Positions 21,704 to 33,191 of a stretch of DNA of 64,000 nt are shown here, piece after piece. Source of the stretch: Mauremys mutica. Taxonomy: Eukaryota > Chordata > Testudines > Geoemydidae. The notes under the pieces are model-generated. The model saw only the letters and a list, made by a program, of their open reading frames with translations, was not told the DNA's origin and ran no database searches. The stretch is from contig NC_059072.1 in assembly GCF_020497125.1 (NCBI RefSeq), positions 304,934,781 to 304,998,780 on the forward strand, in the 5' to 3' direction. The stretch's first letter is position 1. Each line of letters starts with the position of its first letter. The translations under genes were made by a program, and so were the position numbers.

Positions 21704-22706
21704 TCAGAGCGCCTAAGTCCATTGGTGGATCCAGACCTGGATCTATTCAGCCCAACTTAACCCTTGCCTTCTGAAGGAGAATTATATGAGGCACTGAAAA
21801 CCTTGATTAATAAAGATATTTGCAGGCCTTTGTTGACTGACATGTCTACTTAGGGCCTGAGGTGCAATGTGGCATTGCAACAACTCAAACTCCAGCAGAA
21901 GCTGTGACTGCTGAGCTTTGTTTCAGGAACTGAGTGAGGGCTGTGTTGTTTTGAATTTCCCTTTGCCCTAGTGCTGACACGAAAGGACTGACTGAGCCAA
22001 ATGTGATAAGACTTACACCATGATATGGCAGCTCAGGAAAAGAGAAAACAATGATTGTTTCTAAAAGTGGCAAGAGAAAAAAAAACAAACATGCGGAACT
22101 TTTAATTTTTTTTAAGCTCCCATTACTCTGAAAAAGAGCTTGTTGGGTCAGTGGTTCCCTCCCACATCCATTGTTTGGAGCTACTGGATTTCTGCCAAAC
22201 TGTTCAGCACATCTCACTACCTTGGAGTGGAAGAAATGTGGCAGATAGGCGGGACTTACATAGCCTGTCTCATCAGCTGAAGTTAGACTGAGCCAGCTTA
22301 TAAACCATTTCTGGGATAATTTTTACTGCTCAACATTTGCTGGGATATGTCTAAAAGCTTGGCCTCCAGTCTTAGCTTTTGACAAGGCGATTTTTTATTT
22401 GAAGCTATGAATGTTGAAGGATAGTTACTTACAGAACCCAACAAGCAATCAGAATAAAACATTGAGTTCTTTACATACTGATACATACTGTCATACTGTG
22501 ACCTTGAAATAATTTTCTGGAATATTAAGAGAAAAGCTGATGTCACAAATAATAGTAAGAAACTATAATATATTCCACTGCAGATCAGTGACACACGGTT
22601 ACCATTTCTCTAGCCATGGATATTTCTAGACTTCGAGCTGGGGGGTGTTCTTCCCAGATAAGAGACTGTAACTAGAGTCATGCACGGATACAAAATGCCT
22701 AGGGTC
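21704..22706. other. Intergenic sequence, no gene seen
   Basis: AT-rich unique-looking sequence. The frames at 21885-22217 and 22298-22594 on the minus strand lack any recognisable domain or splice framework. Confidence 0.5.
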
Positions 22707-23064
22707 TCAGGCCTTGTCTACACTACAAGACTATTTCGAATCAACTTAGTTCGAATTTGTGGATTCGACCTTATGAAGTCGAATTTGTGTATCCATACTA
22801 AATACACTAATTCGAATTTCTGAGTCCACATTCACGGGGCCAGCGTCGACTTTTGAAGCGGTGCACTGTGGGAAGCTATCCCACAGTTCCCGCACTCCCC
22901 GCTGCCCATTGGAATGCTGGGTAGAGCCCCCAATGCCTGCTGGGGGGAGAAATGTGTCGAGGGTGGTTTTGGGTAAGTGTCGTCATTGAACCGTCAATCA
23001 CAACCTCCCTCCCTCCCTCCGTGAAAGCGCCTGCGGGCAATCTGTTCGTGCACTTTTCTGGTCA

Positions 23065-23475
23065 GTGACAGTGCGGACGCCACAGCACTGCAAGCACGGA
23101 GCCCGCTGCGATCATCGCCGTTTTCTCCTCCTCGCACTTTATCGTCCACGTCTTCCACAGTCAGCTGCTGAGAAATTAGGCTACTTTTCAATGGTGCTGC
23201 AAGCACTGGGGGACCATAGGGGACGTTTTACAAACATCAACGTCGGGTGGCCGGGCAAGGTTCATGATGCGTGTGTTTTCAGGAACTGTGGGCTGCTCAG
23301 ACGCCTGCAGGAAGGTAGTTTCTTCCCGGACCACGAAATAACTGTTGTGGATGTGCAGATGCCTATAGTCATCCTCGGGGACCCAGCCTGCCCGCTAATG
23401 CACTTGCTCATGAAGCCCTATACAGGCGCCTGGGACAGCGACAAGGAACTCTTCAAATACCAGCGAGCAGCGTGA
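23065..23475 (+). pseudogene. HARBI1-like transposase remnant
   Basis: PIF/Harbinger transposases are DDE nucleases that cut at the element ends, acting with a Myb-like partner. From about residue 35 the frame reads as the middle of the DDE_Tnp_4 domain: GYFSMVLQALGDHRGRFTNI, then VGWPGKVHDACVF (the D is the second catalytic aspartate), then VILGDPACPL and MKPYTGAWDSDKELFKYQR. The segment with the first aspartate (IDG motif) is missing upstream, and the frame stops before the region carrying the catalytic glutamate. Both losses look like internal deletions, since terminal UTR-like sequence follows directly and a poly-A signal AATAAA lies near 23608. It cannot encode an active enzyme. The first 35 residues are probably out-of-frame element sequence. 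Confidence 0.88.
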
Positions 23476-24347
23476 CCTGTGACTGTTCAGTTTCTTTACA
23501 GAGAAGCTGAACCTGCCCCTGTTTCTTTACCCAGTTACTGTTGACTCTCCTCTTCGGTTACATACCCCGTTCACCCCCTTACCCCCACTTCCAGCACACG
23601 TGTAAAAATAAAATACATGTCCCATTATTACTTAACAAAGGTTTCTTTATTCATGACTTTTCATGAAAGGGTTGAAACTGGGACGCAGGCTGTGCTGGCT
23701 AGGGTGTGCGGTGATGTAAAGACCGCCTCTAAACTCAAGGAATGACAGGCTCCTGCTCCTAGAGCGGTCCGCAGTGCCGGAAGGCTTCTTTCAACGGAGC
23801 CTGCCATCCCTCTTTATGGAATTCTGTGTGCGGGCGGATATGTGACCTTGTGGTGGAGGAGGACGGATACAGATTCCTCAGCTGCGTGACTCAGCGGTCC
23901 AGGACAAGGACCGCTGTATAAGATCTGTAACCGCCCTCCCCCGCTGCAAAGTCACATCTCCCCCGCCCACACAGATCCTGGAAACCACCTCCAAAAACCG
24001 ACCAGGTTGCCTACTGACTGCACCGTGTGTGTGACCCGCTGCTGATCCTGCCCCCGTGTCTGTACCCTGGGAAAGGTGACTGTCCTATGCAATTAACCAC
24101 CCCCTTCCCCACGCCCCCCATTCGAACACAGTCTTCTTTGAAAAAACATAACGGAAACAGTAATTAACAGCAAATCATTTTTATTAATTAAGTCGACAGG
24201 GGATGGGACTGGGATTGGGACTACTGTGAGTCTGGAAGTGAAGGACTTCGGCAACTGTAGGGTATGAGAGCTTTTGGGTACTTGAGCACTGTGCTGTGGT
24301 GCAGTGACAGTATTCACGTCCCCGGCCGCCCCTCCTCCTGATTATTT

Positions 24348-27130
24348 TCAGTGAGGGGGGTATGGGACTTTGTGGCGGGGGACGGCGGTTGCAGATACAC
24401 TGCAGGGGGGCTCTGTCCTCCTGCGGTCCTGCAGAACATCCACAAGGCGCCTGAGCGTGTCCGTTTGCTCCCTCACTAGTCCAAGCATTGTTTCAGTCGC
24501 CTGGTTGTCTTCCTCACGCCACCTCTCCTCCCGTTCGCTGTCTGAGCGCTGGCACAGAGAGACGGTCTCCCTCCACTGGCTCTGCTGGTCCGCCTCTGCT
24601 AGGTAGCAGCCCATACGTTCCTCGAACATCTTGTCCCTTGTCTTTTTCTTTCGCCGCCTAATCTTCGCCAGCCTCTGCGAGGGGGATGCTGTGGCAGGTC
24701 TAGAGACAGTGGAAGCTGTGAGATGGGAAACAGGGAGTGAATTCCTTGCAAAGATACATTTTTGCGAACAATTAACTGAGTCTAGGCTGTCTCTGTGAAT
24801 TCTGGGTTGAGACCCCTGTGCCTGCTGGGGCAGAAATCATTTTCGCGGTGGATTCTGGGTAAATGTCGCCAGTCATTCCTTCCTCCGGGAAAGCAACGGC
24901 AGACAATCATTTCAAGCCCGTTTTCCCAGAATTGCCCTGGCATACGCCATAGCGTGGCAACCATGGACACTGTTTTGCCTTTTGTGTATGTCACCGTATG
25001 TGTACTAGATGCCGCTGACAGAGGCGGGCCAGCAGCGCTACACAGCAGCATGCTTTTGCTTTTGCATGACAGCAGAGATGGTTACCAGCCATATTGTACC
25101 ATCTACCATACCATAAATTGGTAATAAGATGGTAATAAGATGGGCATGGTTACCTGTCCTTTTGCACTGCCCCATTTGGTGCTGTCATAAGTGCCCCTGG
25201 CCGAGCAGCCAGGGGCGCAAAAGCAAAAATTGGGAATGACTCCCTGAGTCAATCCCTCCTTTTTGGTATCTTAAAATAGAATCAGTCCTGCCTAGAATAT
25301 AGGCAAGTGTACTAGATAACCACTGTATCATAGAACCAGAGAGCACAGCTGCTCTGTGTCAGATCCTGCAGAAATTATGATCTGTATGCTATTCACAGGG
25401 GGTGCTCCTGCAACAACAACACCTATTCATTCCGTTCTTACCCCAGCCTTCCTGGGCTACCATACCATTGTCCCAACACTTGTGTGATGAAGTAATAAAG
25501 AATGCAGGAATAAGACACAGTGACTTGTTTGTGAGAAATGAGTGGAAGGAAGCCTCCAGCTGCAATGATAGTCCAGGCAGGACATTAAGGAGTGTGGATG
25601 AAGGAGCCCATCATCCCTCTGCTAGTCCAGGGGCAATTGAATCTTTTATTTACAATGAAGGGTGGGGGCTGATGGAGCTCAGTCCCCTGTTGCAATGATG
25701 AGGACGGTTACCAGCCATATTGCACCATCTGCCATCAAAAATTAGGGACAGGCGCCCTTGATCGACCTTACTGATGCTAGTCGGCATGGTTACCAGCCCT
25801 TTTGCACTGCCCCATGTGCCAATAGGCTGATGATGAGGATGGATTTCCATCATTTTGTACCATCAGCCATCCATAGCGTGGGGGGGGCAAGGATGTTGGT
25901 GTTGAGTGCTGCACCATCGCGTCTATCTGCAGCATTCAGTAAAGATAGGGTGACATGTAAAAGAGTCAACAGAGGATTGTTTTCACTTCTGGTGGTGGGT
26001 GGGGTGTGTGCGCAAATTGCCGAACTATGCCCTGACCCACCGCAGACACTGTGTTTGACCCTAGAAGCATTTGGAGCTCATCCAAGAATGCAAATACTTT
26101 TCAGAGACAGCAGGAACTGTGGGATACCTTGCGTCCTCATTCCCCCCTCCCTCCATGAGCGTCCATTATATTCTTTGGCTTTCCGTTACGCTCGTCACAC
26201 AGCTGCGTGCTGAGTCTGTGCTATGCCGTCTGTCCGTAGATTTTTTAAAAATACTTTGGACCAGGCGTAAAATTACAGTAATTAACCTAATTAGATGCAG
26301 GATTCTCCGAGTGAAATCACCCTGAGGAGGGTCACTGAAGGAGATAGAGAGCGCATGCTGCGTGAAAGCTAGCACGAACCAGGGCCCGATGCAGCCGTGC
26401 TCGGGGAGGCAGTGCTCCCTGAGTACCTCATGAAAGCCTCGCGCGGAAAACTGTGCTACCACGGAGCACCCAATAAGGCAGCTCTCCTCAGGAACCTCCT
26501 GCTGATGCTTTTCGATTAACGCAAGGAGAGCTTCGTGGAGATCTCCAAGGATGATTTCTGTTCTATCCCCATATATAGAGAGTCCTCCTTTTCACACAGT
26601 TAAGATTCCTGTTATATTAAGAATAAAAGTTAACATGGTTAAAGCACTTACCGACTGCTCCTTCCCCTGATTCAGGGTCCGGGTTAATGGCCGGGGAGGG
26701 TTGTTGGGGGATCTCCGTGACGGTAATGAATAGATCCTGGCTGTCGGGGAAACCAGTGTTGTAAGCGCTCTCGCCTGCCTCGTCCTCCACAAACCCTTCC
26801 TCATCTTCCCCGTCCGCGAACATCACCGAGGAACTGGCCGTCGATACTGTCCCATCGTCAGAGTCCACGGTCACTGGTGGGGCAGTGGTGGCAGGCTCCG
26901 TAGCGTCCGTTTGCCGCTTTGATTTTTTGGTAGCCTTGTCTGGGGTCCTTGGTTTTCACGCGGCGATGCGTTGCATGACGGCTGTATCCTCTGTCTGGAT
27001 CATGGCTTTGGAGACCTTCTCGTAGGTCTTTGCATTCCGTTTGTTGGAGCGCAGCTCCGAAAGCACAGACTCCTCGCCCCACACACCGATCAGATCCAAG
27101 AGTTCCCGGTCAGTCTATGCCGGGTCCCTC
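24348..27130 (-). pseudogene. Harbinger Myb/SANT-like partner gene remnant, two exons
   Basis: The partner protein binds element ends and carries the transposase to the nucleus. The 5' exon (about 27130 down to 26652) has a SANT/trihelix-like block with words DLIGVWGEESVLSELRSNKR and NAKTYEKVSKAM. It then has an in-frame stop or shift near 26958, a basic stretch (KKSKRQ) and an acidic tail with ADGEDEEGFVEDEAGES and NTGFPDSQDLF. It ends at a donor GTAAGTGC (reverse complement at about 26644-26651). The acceptor TCCCATCTCACAG lies at about 24719-24731. The 3' exon, to 24348, encodes MFEERMGCYLAEADQQSQWR and a glutamate/arginine-rich coiled coil with TMLGLVREQTDTLRRLVDVL. The intron of about 1.9 kb contains the block at 24785-26255. 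Disabled by truncation and frame damage. Confidence 0.78.
24785..26255. repeat. Intronic block shared with the 2.8-kb Harbinger derivative
   Basis: This stretch aligns over its full length, inverted, with 3296-4750. One stretch of about 50 bp is identical (around 25484-25530, TGTGTGATGAAGTAATAAAG and onwards). Relative to the Myb-side terminus of each element the orientation is the same, so it is ancestral element sequence. It contains a loose internal repeat of GGTTACCAGCC...TTTTGCACTGCCCCAT words (25081, 25150, 25710, 25791) and a frame on the + strand (25402-25698) partly conserved in the other copy. Confidence 0.82.
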
Positions 27131-27570
27131 TTTCTATTCAGAGATTACATGAACTCCTCTGCTGGAGAGCTCTGCATTGCTGCCGGTGCTGCTGAGCTCG
27201 CCCCGATGTCCAACCACGAAATGAGATTCTAACTGTCCAGACAGGAAAAGGAATTCAAATTTTCCCGGGTCGTTTCCTGTGTGGCTGCTCAGAGCATCGA
27301 AGCTCGGACTGCTGTCCAGAGCGTCAACAGAGTGGTGCAGTGTGGGATAGCTCCCGGAGCTACTAAGTTCGATTTGCATCCACACCTAGCCTAATTCGAG
27401 CTAGCCATGTCGAATTTAGCGTTACTCCACCTGTCGGGGTGGAGTACCAAATTCGAACTAAAGAGCCCTCTAGTTCGAATTAAATGGCTTCCTAGTGTAG
27501 ACGGTTGAGCGGTTAGTTCGAATTAACGCTGCTAAATTTGAATTAAAGTCCTAGTGTAGACCAGGCCTCA

Positions 27571-28117
27571 GATGGATACGTGTTTGGGACAGCTAGACCG
27601 TCCCACAGCTCACACTGCTGTGGCTACATTCTATTTTTAGTGTACTAGCTGGATGACAGCTAGCACGAGTATGTCTTCTCGAGCTGGGAATCACACCTCT
27701 CGCTTAAAGTGCAGACATACCCCTTGAGAAACAGTTTGTCACAGAGTGGCTGGCCCTATAAGGGGAGTTGCCAACCCTACCTGTGACTTACCAAGTGCCT
27801 GAGCTGCGAGGCTAGCCTGAAGAGAGTACCTAGTCCTTATATAGGCCAGCAAGAGCTCAGCGGGGAGAGTGAGGCTGTACCCAGAGAGTAGGAAAGCGTC
27901 TCTGGATTAGGGGAAAGAAATCTGTTTACATGTGACTCCCAGGCAGATGGCCTGAGATTAATCCGACTAGGACGAAGAAGGACACAGCAGCGCTTTGGAG
28001 TTTCGAGTGTAGCCATGCCCTGAGAATGGGATCTCCAAAAGCCAACCTGCAGTGACCATAAGTGCGGCTAGGTGGCAGCTGTGCAGTGGTTTTGTGGATC
28101 ACAATTGCATCTAGAGC
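27571..28117. other. Intergenic sequence, no gene seen
   Basis: No coding support. The word GTTGCCAACCCTA at about 27768-27780 resembles the terminus of a mariner-type repeat, but the partner end was not found. Confidence 0.45.
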
Positions 28118-28779
28118 AGTGGGTCTCAACTTATTGCACCTCCATGTAGTAGCCAGAGGGGGCGGGACATGACGCTGTTTCCGGGAAACGTGTGGAACCT
28201 GCAACCCTGACCCTCTCTCATGCCCGAACCCCCTGCCACAGCCCTGATCCACTTCCCATCCTCCAAACCCCTCAGTCCCAGCCCGAAACTCTCTCCTGCT
28301 CCCCAAAACCCTCATCCCCAGCCCCACACCAGAATCCACAACTGCAGCCCAAAGCCCATACCCACACCTACACCCAAACCCCTGCCTCATCCAGGAGCCC
28401 CCTCCGATACTCCAAACCCCTCAGCTCCACCCCCCTGCCTGGAGCCCCCTCCTGCACCCCCAGCCAGAGCACTCACCCCCTCCCACATCCCAACTCACTG
28501 CCTCAGCCTGGAGCTCTCTGAACTCCTTCATTTCTGGCCCCACCCCGAAGCCCACACCCCCAGCTGGAGCCCTCCCCACCTCCTGCACCCCAACCCCCTG
28601 AGCCAAATGAGCGAGTGAGTGAGGGTGGGGAGAGCGAGCAACAGAGGGAGGGAGGGAAGGAGGGAGTAGAGGATGGAGCCTCGGAGAAGGGGCAGAGCAG
28701 GATGGGCCTCAGAGGAGGGATGGGCAGAGGTGGGGCAAGAGTGTTCGGTTTTGTGCAAGTAGAAAGTTGGCAACCCGGG
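28118..28779. repeat. C-rich and purine-rich interspersed repeat pieces
   Basis: Starts with the hAT-like terminus CAGTGGGTCTCAAC and continues as a C-rich array of CCCCAGCC/GAGCCC words to about 28600. A purine-rich stretch with GAGTGAGTGAGGGTGGGG follows. It ends AGAAAGTTGGCAACCC at 28764-28779, the inverse of the GGGTTGCCAACTTTCT terminus of a mariner-type repeat. Probably two abutting elements. Open frames on both strands here are a by-product of base composition. Confidence 0.5.
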
Positions 28780-29640
28780 GAGTGTGGGGAGCAGAGCCTG
28801 GCTAAGTTGTCTTTTCTTAGTGCATACATAAATTCCAGTCTGAAAAATCTCCATTTTCCACCCCACCCCCCAAAACTATCTGAATTGGCACAAATGCCTA
28901 AATGCAGTTGTGGATCTGAGTGATGGCCTGTGGAGTGTAATCCTGCAGGGAGTAGATAGGCCTCCGCAGAAGACCCAGGCTCTGGGAGAAAGGACACGAT
29001 TGACAGGTTGAACTTGAGTTTAAATAGTTTAATTTTTAAGAAATAAAACTGAGTCCTTGAAGAAAAAGGGACTGAAATCACGTGGCTGGAGAGTGTTCTT
29101 CGGTGTATGGGCTAGTGAGAAAGCCCACTGGCTTCTGCTGTTAAATAAGGGTCCATCAAACATATGTTTTTGCATAAAATATCTCATCCCCCTTTCCCCC
29201 CCTCTTCACTTTCCTCCCCTCCCCACATAACTGGCTGCAGTAACATGCACACTTTATCCCTCTCTCCACTTCAGAGCTAAGGCTGATACCACTCCTCAAA
29301 TGAGCTACGATAGGATACTTTAGTATAATGTGGCTAGAATTTAATACAAATACATGGATCATGTGTGTTTACATCCTATGCAGGCACAGAACAAACATCT
29401 TAATTACCATAAAGGCTTACAATAGTGTTCTATGTACTTTACTTCATAATGCCACGTAAATGCAAACATAATTCTAAATCTGAATTTGCCTAAAGCTTAG
29501 GGGATGAGGATAGATCCAGCGATCCTAGTAGGGATCATCTCTGCTAAATGCAGGGTATTTATAATGACCCATATTTTCAAATTTGGATTTCTGTAGCAAG
29601 GTTTCTAAATTCATAGCTTGGTTCCTAAATGACAATAGTT
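28780..29640. other. Intergenic sequence, no gene seen
   Basis: AT-rich with a C/T-rich tract near 29187-29222. No coding support. Confidence 0.45.
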
Positions 29641-29724
29641 TGATTTTCAGAGGTACCTAACACACATAGCTCCCTCTGAAACCCATAGAAGCTGTGGGTG
29701 CTCAACATTTCTGAAAATCAGTCC
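29641..29724. repeat. Fold-back repeat (GATTTTCAGAGG family)
   Basis: GATTTTCAGAGGTACCTAAC on the left is the decayed reverse complement of the right side, which reads GTGGGTGCTCAACATTTCTG and then AAAATCAGTCC. A half copy lies at about 44267-44312. This palindromic family is common in sauropsid DNA. Confidence 0.65.
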
Positions 29725-29780
29725 ATTTTAATTTCAGTACATAACTTTATGTAAATAAGTTTAAAATATTTGGATAATAC

Positions 29781-30419
29781 AGAGGTCCCCAAACTGTAGG
29801 ACCTACAGGGGCACAGAGGAACGGCGGGGGGGAGGAGGGAAGGGGGCAGCCCTTCCCTGCCCCCAGTTCTGCTCTGATCCTGCCGCCAGCCACGTCCCCG
29901 GCTCCCGGCCCTGTGCCTGGCCCTGTCCCCAGCCTCAGCGCAGCTCCGCTCCCAGCCCCACCCCTCCCCCAGCCTCAGCTGCTGGCCACAGCTCCATTCC
30001 TGGGGCAAGGCTGGAAGCGGAGCTGCACCTGGCCACGGCCTGGCTACTGGCCCCCACCGCAGCCCAGCTGTGGCTCCACTCCCGCCTCCACTTCCAGCCG
30101 CAGCTCCTGGCCACAGCCCCACTCCCAGCTAGGGTTGCCAAGCCTCCAGGATTGGCCTGGAATCTCCAGGAATTAAAGATGAATCTTTAATTAAAGATTA
30201 TGTCATGTGATTAAATCTCCAGGAATACGTCCAAGCAAAATTGGCAACCCTACTTCCCCCAGACCCAATCCCAGCTGCAGCCCCAGCCTCGGCCCCCTTA
30301 CCCTGTCTGTGTCCCTCCACCACGCCCCAAGCTGTGTCCCCACTCCCGGCCATGGCTCCAGGGGGTGTGTGCGGACAGGGTAAGGGGGGATGTGACCTTC
30401 AAAAGTTTGGGGACTGCTG
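29781..30419. mobile_element. hAT-type element with GC-rich body
   Basis: The left end CAGAGGTCCCCAAACTGTAG and the right end CAAAAGTTTGGGGACTGCT are inverted copies. The flanks GGATAATA and GGATTATA form an 8-bp TSD with one mismatch. The body is GC-rich (CCCCAGCC, GGCCAC words), which accounts for long spurious frames. A mariner-type MITE (30130-30252) is nested inside. Confidence 0.75.
30130..30252. mobile_element. Mariner-type MITE nested in hAT element
   Basis: Starts TAGGGTTGCCAAGCCTCC and ends AAATTGGCAACCCTA. The inverted ends of 10-11 bp begin and end with TA, the TSD of Tc1/mariner. It has a fold-back centre around GATGAATCTTTAATTAAAG. Confidence 0.75.
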
Positions 30420-30429
30420 GATTATATAA

Positions 30430-31418
30430 TAAATTAGTCATTATATGGCACTGTTACCACTTTTGAGCACAGCAGTTAGCCAATTCAGGGTCTTGCAAAT
30501 TACTTCGTTTAGGGGGAGAAACTGATGATGCAGTTTGGTATTTCTTTGGTGCAATCTTATTTATTTACGAAGAATGTAAAAAGTCCTGTTTCCCTGTACA
30601 CAAATAGGAATCAAAGTGTGGGAGACAGTTTCCTTGCTTAATAGTCAAAGCCTCTTTTTCCAGCCTGCACTCTACCCCAAAATTCCTCTCTCTTTTAGCT
30701 TTCTCTCAGGTTACACTACAGATGCTTCTCTGCCTATCCTTGGCTTTCTGTTGCCTTCTCTGTCTACTTCTGTGGTGTTTCTGAGGTTCCCCTTCCTCCC
30801 TTCCTCCATGCTCACACATAGTTCCACCAAAACAATACCCAGGCCCCTACACTTGCAGTCAGCCCCATGTGAAACCCCTCTGCCCACAGGGCTCAGCTCC
30901 TGACCATCCTCGTATGTGGCCTGTGTTTTGGGGGGGCAGCTCCTATTGTTTCAGCTATTTTATTCCAAAAAGGAGCTTAACTGTTTTTCAAATTTATCCT
31001 GAATGATGGGCACTTGTTACACGCACCAGCTTCAGAGGGTTCACCCAATACACACAGCATAAGAGTACTTATCAAATGACTGGTCTCATCAACCACCGCT
31101 AAAGTAAAAAATATATTGAACACTCAAAGTCCCAGATTTTGATTTTCAGCTGCCATAAGCACAAATAAAAATGTGTGGTCCGTGCCTGGTCCACTGGAAT
31201 CCTAGCCATGCATACGTAAGTACGTGTGGCCACCAGATATGCCAACAAGGTAATGGGCCCCATGAAGAATCACATATAAGCCAGATCCAGTGAATCCTGT
31301 GGTTCTCAACACACAGCGTGATAGAGATAGCAAACTCCTAAAGAAAAGGAATAACAGGCCTGTAAAGGACCATGTGTATGAGTCACAGTGCTCCAATACA
31401 GACAGGAACTTATTCCAG
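30430..31418. other. Intergenic sequence, no gene seen
   Basis: No coding support; the + frame at 30616-30903 lacks family resemblance. Confidence 0.45.
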
Positions 31419-31583
31419 TACACCCCTACCCCGATATAACGCTGTCCTTGGGAGCCAAAAAATCTTACCGCGTTACAGGTGAAACCCCGTTATAGCGAAC
31501 TTGCTTTGATCCGCTGGAGTGCGCAGCCCCGCCCCCCTGGAGCACTGCTTTACTGCGTTATATCCAAATTCGTGTTATATTGG
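31419..31583 (+). mobile_element. Tigger/mariner-type MITE, 3' truncated
   Basis: Starts TACACCCCTACCCCGATATA and contains ACCGCGTTACAGG, CCGTTATAGCGAAC and GCGTTATATCCAAATTCG. This is the repeated GCGTTATA wording of a pogo/Tigger-like family widespread in reptiles. The right terminus, which should invert the left, is missing. Confidence 0.75.
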
Positions 31584-32001
31584 GTTTGTACATTGTACAA
31601 ATCTGTGTTGTTAACATTAATGTACTATCACCATGTACTATCACCAAATCTGACAGGTAACCAGTTTCCAGTGCATAGTACACTGCATCCAATACTCTGC
31701 TCAGCTACACACCGCTGAGCTGTGTTTTAGATGCAACCATCTGTGGCATGTTGTCAGACCCCTGTAAGGTTTACATTACTTTATTAACTTGCCTCAAAAT
31801 GTTATGATTGTGCTATGGATGGGAGGTTTTTGCCGCATTGCCCAGATACGGACACTATTCCTGCTAGGTTTAGAAGTAATTTATTGGGCTTTTTCATGGG
31901 TGTACTGTGTGACTTTCAGACAGACTTAGGTGCTTAAGATTGCCTCTCCACATTTGGCCTGTACCTATATGTGTGTATTTATTCACTCGTATGAATAACC
32001 A

Positions 32002-32408
32002 TGTGACAGAGTTCTGGGAACCAACAGCTGAGTCAGCACTGAGGTCACCTAAACACCAGTTAATTGCCGCCAGGTTGGATCTGATGAGGGTAATTAGTGG
32101 AGTAGAATGGGCTGGGGGAGGAGTAATGAGCAAATTGGCCCATTAACACAGAAGATATGACAAGGCACAGGAAGGCAGTCTAGAAGATATAGGGCATTCT
32201 GCTGATGCTAGGAAGTAATGCTGGGTTAAGAAATTCCAGCCTTCCTGTCTCTGGAGTACTGAAACTGGTAAAAATATGGTGCTTGGAGCAGTAAAGTGGT
32301 GGGAAGAACAGATGTAAATAAACTGCATGAGGATGTTTAATACTTGAAGGTCTCTCTGACTCTGTGCAGACAGAGCAGAAGACAGGAGCAGGTTGTTGCC
32401 CTGTCACA
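32002..32408 (+). mobile_element. LTR-like segment (407 bp)
   Basis: Starts TGTGACAGAGTTCTGGG and ends GTTGCCCTGTCACA, so TGTGACAG and CTGTCACA are inverted 8-bp ends of the TG...CA type. An AATAAA signal lies near 32316. No matching TSD was found (flanks AACCA and AGTTG), so the assignment is tentative. Confidence 0.5.
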
Positions 32409-33191
32409 AGTTGCTAAATTGCCTGAGTTATGTCAGCCTACAGATCCCTGTTCCATGACTGATTTAATACTAGATCTAAACATTTTAGTATCTGAGTAGC
32501 GTGTTATAAAAGAGAGCGTGTCTAATTCATTTGGATAAATAATCTGCTCGTAGGTGGGCTTTATCTAATCTTTGTATCAGTTAGCTCTTTGTGAGGATAT
32601 GTATTTTAAGATGTTATATCCTAGTAACACCAGAATTAAACGTCTACTGGAGTAAGACAGGCAAGCTCAGAGAATTCATGATAAGGTACTGAGCTGCTCT
32701 CATCTGGTGAGGATGTCATGGGAGTGGGGAGGAAGCACAGCATGTGAGTACATTGCTCCCATGTTCTGAGGACTGGCTCTAGTTATCCCTCTTTGGAATC
32801 TAAGATGGGTATAAATGCCTGCTTCAAGAACAGGAATAGTCAGGACTTCCCCCAAATAGAACAGTTGGGTTCAAGCCAGATTAGGTAAAAGACTACAATG
32901 TTTGTTCTGAAATTCAGCAGAGGGTCAGATCGTCCAGTCCTTACACGGGGAAAATCCCCATCAACGTCAGCAGGGGTTCTACTTAGATAAATCCTGCAGG
33001 GTTTTGTCCAAAGAAAATACAGGAGTTGTATGAATGCAGTACATAGCCGCTATAGAAATGTAATGCCTGTCAGATGAACTTACAGATGTTGTTATGACAA
33101 GGCAGTCAGCCCAGGGATCAGCCTACCCTTGTCGCATGGGCTGGCCCACATAAGATTTTAAAGATGTGATAATATAAAATTAAAGACCTAG
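32409..33191. other. Intergenic sequence, no gene seen
   Basis: No repeat boundary or coding sequence recognised. Confidence 0.45.

Larger units (their letters stand above)
22710..27567. mobile_element. Harbinger element with both gene remnants (4.86 kb)
   Basis: The left end GGCCTTGTCTACACTA and the right end, whose reverse complement is GGCCTGGTCTACACTA, are inverted and match at 15 of 16 positions. TSDs are TCA at 22707-22709 and TCA at 27568-27570. Subterminal regions are packed with TTCGAA-type words in both orientations. The element keeps the two-gene plan of PIF/Harbinger: a transposase remnant on + (23065-23475) and a Myb/SANT-like partner gene on - (two exons, 27130 to 24348), transcribed toward each other and ending near 23.6 and 24.2 kb. 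Both genes are damaged. Confidence 0.92.

Noticed and set aside
22710..27567. Possibility that the HARBI1-like and Myb-like sequences are domesticated host genes
   Set aside because: Both are damaged and lie within an element with terminal inverted repeats and a TSD, so they are transposon genes.
28192..29081. Overlapping proline-rich frames on both strands
   Set aside because: They follow from a C-rich repeat body and have no start context, splice framework or known domain.
32002..32408. Confident LTR call
   Set aside because: The ends are TG...CA and inverted, but the expected TSD is absent, so it is listed only as LTR-like.
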